From a virus, in IMG/VR virus record IMGVR_UViG_3300022841_000013, positions 1 to 64,000 of that record: a stretch of 64,000 nucleotides of DNA. One strand, 5' to 3'. Under the pieces are notes generated by a model, which had not been told where the DNA came from, did no database searches, and worked only from the letters and a program-made list of their open reading frames with translations. The position numbers were made by a program, and so were the translations under genes. Position 1 is the first letter of the stretch; the number at the start of each line of letters is the position of its first letter. Shown piece after piece: positions 61,415-64,000 of this stretch.

Positions 61415-62323
61415 TTATTGCTCTTCGAACCCTGGAGGTATTGAGAAAATACCACTAAAGTACGGTGGGAAGAACGGTGGGAAGAACGGTGGGAAGAACG
61501 GTGGGAAGAACGGTGGGAAGAACGGTGGGAAGAACGGGAAGCTAGGTGGGAAGAACGGTGGGAAGAACGGTGGGAAGAACGGTGGGAAGAACGGTGGGAA
61601 GAACGGTGGGAAGAACGGGAAGAACGGTGGGAAGAACGGTGGGAAGAATGGAGGGAAGAACGGTGGGAAGAATGGAGGGAAGAACGGTGGGAGCGTGTCA
61701 ATCTCGTTAGAGTATGCGGACCAAGCAGATATACCATTAGCGTTTGTGGCGTATACACGGTACTTGTTTAAGAGTTCGCCTTCACCCTCTTGTGTAACTG
61801 TGAAGGAGTTGGTTGCAGTAGTACCTGTTTTAGGGGTGCCGCCTTCAATCTCCACTGACTCCCAGTTGTAGCCAGAAATAGCTTTACCACCACTGGCGGG
61901 AATTGTAAAGGTTACGTCATCTTGATTCTCTACTGTTGACGCTGCTGCTACAGATGCTGGAGCTGCAGGCACGGTTGTTGCTGTAGAGCTAGAAGCGGCC
62001 GTGGCACCTGAAGTACCGGAAGGATTTGTCAAGGATATAGACATTACATAAGCAGTATCAGAAGTTAGCCCTGCGACAACAGCGGTGTAAGTACTTCCCG
62101 AAGGAGCGGGTAGTGATCCAGAGTCGACAGTAGTGCCACCTGCGGTTATAGTATACGAAGCTGCTTCTGGGGAGAGCGCGTCAATCTCCCAAGTTACAGT
62201 TATCGCGCCATCATTGTAGGCACGTGAAGTCCCTACGTCGGTGGCTGTAACGTTTAGGGGTGCTAGGGGCTCTAGGAAGTCATTCTGTGCAGAAGACCTT
62301 CCGCCTGCTTCTTTCTTTGCCAT
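61415..62323 (-). CDS. Fibronectin III fibre protein with FFPP repeat tail
   Basis: 302 residues. Residues ~15-205 hold two fibronectin type III-like domains (APLNVTATDVGTSRAYND; APASVAAASTVENQDDVTF). Residues ~214-287 are a striking low-complexity tract of about 17 FFPP units with two shorter variants (FFP, SFP), ending YFSGIFSIPPGFEEQ. The tract cannot form a normal globular domain. The Pro-Pro pairs may give polyproline II segments and the Phe pairs a hydrophobic surface. It lies just upstream of the oxygenase array, so its prolines are candidate hydroxylation sites. A membrane-active or self-assembling role is also possible. Confidence 0.8.
   Translation of the reverse strand: MAKKEAGGRSSAQNDFLEPLAPLNVTATDVGTSRAYNDGAITVTWEIDALSPEAASYTITAGGTTVDSGSLPAPSGSTYTAVVAGLTSDTAYVMSISLTNPSGTSGATAASSSTATTVPAAPASVAAASTVENQDDVTFTIPASGGKAISGYNWESVEIEGGTPKTGTTATNSFTVTQEGEGELLNKYRVYATNANGISAWSAYSNEIDTLPPFFPPFFPPFFPPFFPPFFPPFFPFFPPFFPPFFPPFFPPFFPPFFPPSFPFFPPFFPPFFPPFFPPFFPPFFPPYFSGIFSIPPGFEEQ
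61461..61692 (-). repeat. 12-bp tandem repeat encoding FFPP
   Basis: Nearly perfect tandem copies of GGTGGGAAGAAC (plus strand) cover ~230 bp, with a few shorter units (9 bp) and single-base variants. The units are a multiple of three, so copy-number change keeps the reading frame. High DNA identity indicates recent expansion. Confidence 0.95.
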
Positions 62324-62351
62324 TATCTGTTACTCTCTCTTAACTAGTTGC

Positions 62352-64000
62352 TTACGCTGTGAGGTCGCCGAATAGAATCCAGCTATCGGTGCTACGTTTC
62401 ATTATAGTACAAGATGACCACTGCGTCCGGAGCTTATTTCCAGGTGTGAAGTTTACAGTCACTCCTGATGCTCCAGATACGGTAACTTGACCTGATCCAG
62501 TCTGCATAATATCCATGCTAGCACCTACTGGCCAAGCTAGAGTGGAGTTGGCTGGAATGGTGAAGGTAGTCGCACTGCCGGAGTTCATCTCAACTACGGA
62601 ATCTTGGTGAGGTAGGGCGTCCAGCGTGTAGCTAGCCGTCTTCTCTGTGAAGGTTGTGAGGGATACAACGCCTGAGGACGTCTGAATAGTGCCGTCTGGG
62701 AACACAAGGTTGGTGACGTCTAGGGTTGTGATAGTCGCGTCTACTAGGGTTGGATCCGCCGCTAATGATATCTGAGTTCCAGATACCTCTAGGTTTGTTC
62801 CAGCTGTAACGGATCCTGCACCAGAGAACTGTGTGAACTCTAGGTCGTCTGTTCCGACTGTTACAACGTCACCAGAGGTTTTTACCCATCCAGTGTTGTC
62901 GTATAGGGTTCCTCCTAGTACGAATACGAAGTCTCCACCGCTCATCTCTAGTGGCTCATCGAAGTCGAGTGCACGTGATGCTGCGCCAGAAGCTGCAGTT
63001 ACGTAGATACCGTTTTCGCTTGCATCTGTCTGCGCTTTTACGAGAACCCTGTCACCTGTAGCTAGAGTTACTCCGTCGATTACGGTGCTGTCTACTAAAC
63101 CAGTAGATAGATCTACGTTAGCTGTTGTAGCAGCTTGGGCAGCTTCGTGAATGTGAAGCCCCTGGGAGATTGAGTCTGCATACTGCTTTGTAACTACACC
63201 AAGAGCCTGTGTAGGATCTGCAGCAAGAAGTAGAGGTCCAGTCAATGTTCCACCAGCAAGGTTTAGTTTTGCGTCGAGAGCGGTCTGAGCTGCACTAGAA
63301 ATAGGCTTTGCTAGATCTGCAGTGTTGTCTACGCTACCGAGGCTGACCATTGCAGCAGTTACACCAGAAACAGTTCCAGTAAACGTCGGGCTAGCAGTTG
63401 GCGCCTTAGTGTCAATCTGAACTTGAACATCTGAGGTTGTAGTAGATAGGTATCCAATTTCGGCTGCTGATACGCCGTCGATGCTGGTGGATGAGGGGAG
63501 TACAACAGTACCAATAAATGTTGGACTATCTAGTGGTGCATAAGTTGATGCGGCAGATGCAGAAGCTAGTTTTGCATCCATCTGTGTTTGGATACCAGAG
63601 GTAGTGCCATTTAGGTGGCCAAGCTCTACTGCACTAACACTTCCAATTGACGTGGTAGCTGGCAGTTCTACTGTTCCACTAAAAGTTGGCCCATCTATGT
63701 CGGCCTTCTCGTCAATAGTTCCTTGCATTATCGAAGCTGCAGATGTAGTTTGGTACGCTGCAAGGTCTTCTGTGAGCACTAGAAGAGAAGTATCCGCAAT
63801 TCCGTGGACAGCTGTAGTGTCGGCATTGTGCTCGGTTACGGCAGTTGAGATGTCGGAAGTTACAGCTAGAAGAGAAGTATCCGCAATTCCGTGGACAGCT
63901 GTAGTGTCGGCATTGTGGGTAGTTAGATCAACTGTAACTAATAGGTCAGAGGTATCTGCAATTCCGTGGACATCAATTGTTTTGGACTCGTGGTCGCCCA
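62352..64000 (-). CDS. Tail fibre protein, 3' part (gene starts right of the window)
   Basis: The minus-strand frame is open to the window edge, so GTG 63779 is internal. At least 549 residues are visible. Near the edge HNADTTAVHGIADTSLL occurs twice, plus a degenerate third copy. Then three related modules (SPTFxGTVxLPxSTSIxGVSAxEIGxL) follow, a hinge (VVTKQYADSISQGLHIHEAAQA) and a beta-rich head with a C-terminal domain ending DSWILFGDLTA. These modules are typical of aquatic-phage tail fibres. It probably heads the minus-strand fibre block. Confidence 0.8.
   Translation of the reverse strand, partial: GDHESKTIDVHGIADTSDLLVTVDLTTHNADTTAVHGIADTSLLAVTSDISTAVTEHNADTTAVHGIADTSLLVLTEDLAAYQTTSAASIMQGTIDEKADIDGPTFSGTVELPATTSIGSVSAVELGHLNGTTSGIQTQMDAKLASASAASTYAPLDSPTFIGTVVLPSSTSIDGVSAAEIGYLSTTTSDVQVQIDTKAPTASPTFTGTVSGVTAAMVSLGSVDNTADLAKPISSAAQTALDAKLNLAGGTLTGPLLLAADPTQALGVVTKQYADSISQGLHIHEAAQAATTANVDLSTGLVDSTVIDGVTLATGDRVLVKAQTDASENGIYVTAASGAASRALDFDEPLEMSGGDFVFVLGGTLYDNTGWVKTSGDVVTVGTDDLEFTQFSGAGSVTAGTNLEVSGTQISLAADPTLVDATITTLDVTNLVFPDGTIQTSSGVVSLTTFTEKTASYTLDALPHQDSVVEMNSGSATTFTIPANSTLAWPVGASMDIMQTGSGQVTVSGASGVTVNFTPGNKLRTQWSSCTIMKRSTDSWILFGDLTA
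63779..63917 (-). repeat. Two 52-bp direct repeats in the fibre gene
   Basis: The 52-bp sequence at 63779-63830 recurs identically at 63866-63917 (period 87 bp, 29 codons) and encodes the HNADTTAVHGIADTSLL repeat. Identity at DNA level indicates recent duplication, keeping frame. Confidence 0.9.

Noticed and set aside
61461-61692. Regular short repeats resembling a CRISPR array
   Set aside because: There are no unique spacers, the unit is 12 bp and the whole tract is an open coding frame (FFPP).

Overview
The window reads as one long stretch of a tailed double-stranded DNA phage genome with siphovirus architecture (capsid, connector, tape measure and distal tail genes, no contractile sheath). 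Two things point to an actinobacterial host: a WhiB-type Fe-S regulator, a family known only from Actinobacteria and their phages, and head and connector proteins of the kind found in actinophages. Base composition looks moderate rather than high GC, and the fibre modules resemble those of aquatic phages. A low-GC, probably aquatic, actinobacterial host is therefore a reasonable inference but is not proven. I see no integrase, excisionase, attachment site, terminase, portal or endolysin in the window. The terminase and portal probably lie to the left of position 1.

Layout. (1) 1-26145, plus strand: structural genes in near-standard order: a head protein tail end, a 1213-residue protein with an HExxH zincin end, a large prohead-protease fusion, a major capsid protein with an acidic propeptide, a second capsid-like protein, a probable major tail protein placed unusually early, connectors, tail assembly chaperones with a CCCAAAT slippery site, tape measure, distal tail proteins and an S74-chaperoned fibre. 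(2) 26152-35738, plus strand: replication and recombination: family A DNA polymerase, RuvC-like resolvase, SNF2-type helicase, Cas4-like nuclease, Sak4-like ATPase, SSB-like protein, small unknown genes and WhiB. (3) 35735-42031, minus strand: two glycosyltransferases, a metallophosphoesterase, a small HTH protein and a primase-helicase. (4) 42255-42617, plus strand: a small membrane protein, possibly a holin. (5) 42610-64000, minus strand: a long tail-fibre and fibre-modification block.

The fifth block is the outstanding part. Thirteen predicted 2-oxoglutarate/Fe(II) oxygenases (ten prolyl-4-hydroxylase-like, two clavaminate-synthase/TauD-like with an HxE triad, one divergent) lie in about 13 kb. 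With them are a GT60-like (Skp1 hydroxyproline GlcNAc-transferase type) glycosyltransferase and two DUF6065-like genes. The array sits between fibre genes: upstream a gene with about 17 FFPP units and an open-ended repeat fibre, downstream two Gly-Pro-Thr collagen-like fibres, one containing a cupredoxin domain with an intact copper ligand set. Overlapping starts and stops indicate one or a few operons. My main hypothesis is a phage-encoded fibre maturation pathway, with residue hydroxylation followed by O-glycosylation of proline- and threonine-rich fibres. The substrates are inferred from context only.

Regulation: five gene-leading gaps carry a (T)AGGGTAAAATT-like element. In three of them it has an AACTnAG box exactly 16 nt upstream, which suggests a phage promoter class. 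No stretch longer than 300 bases lacks a gene.
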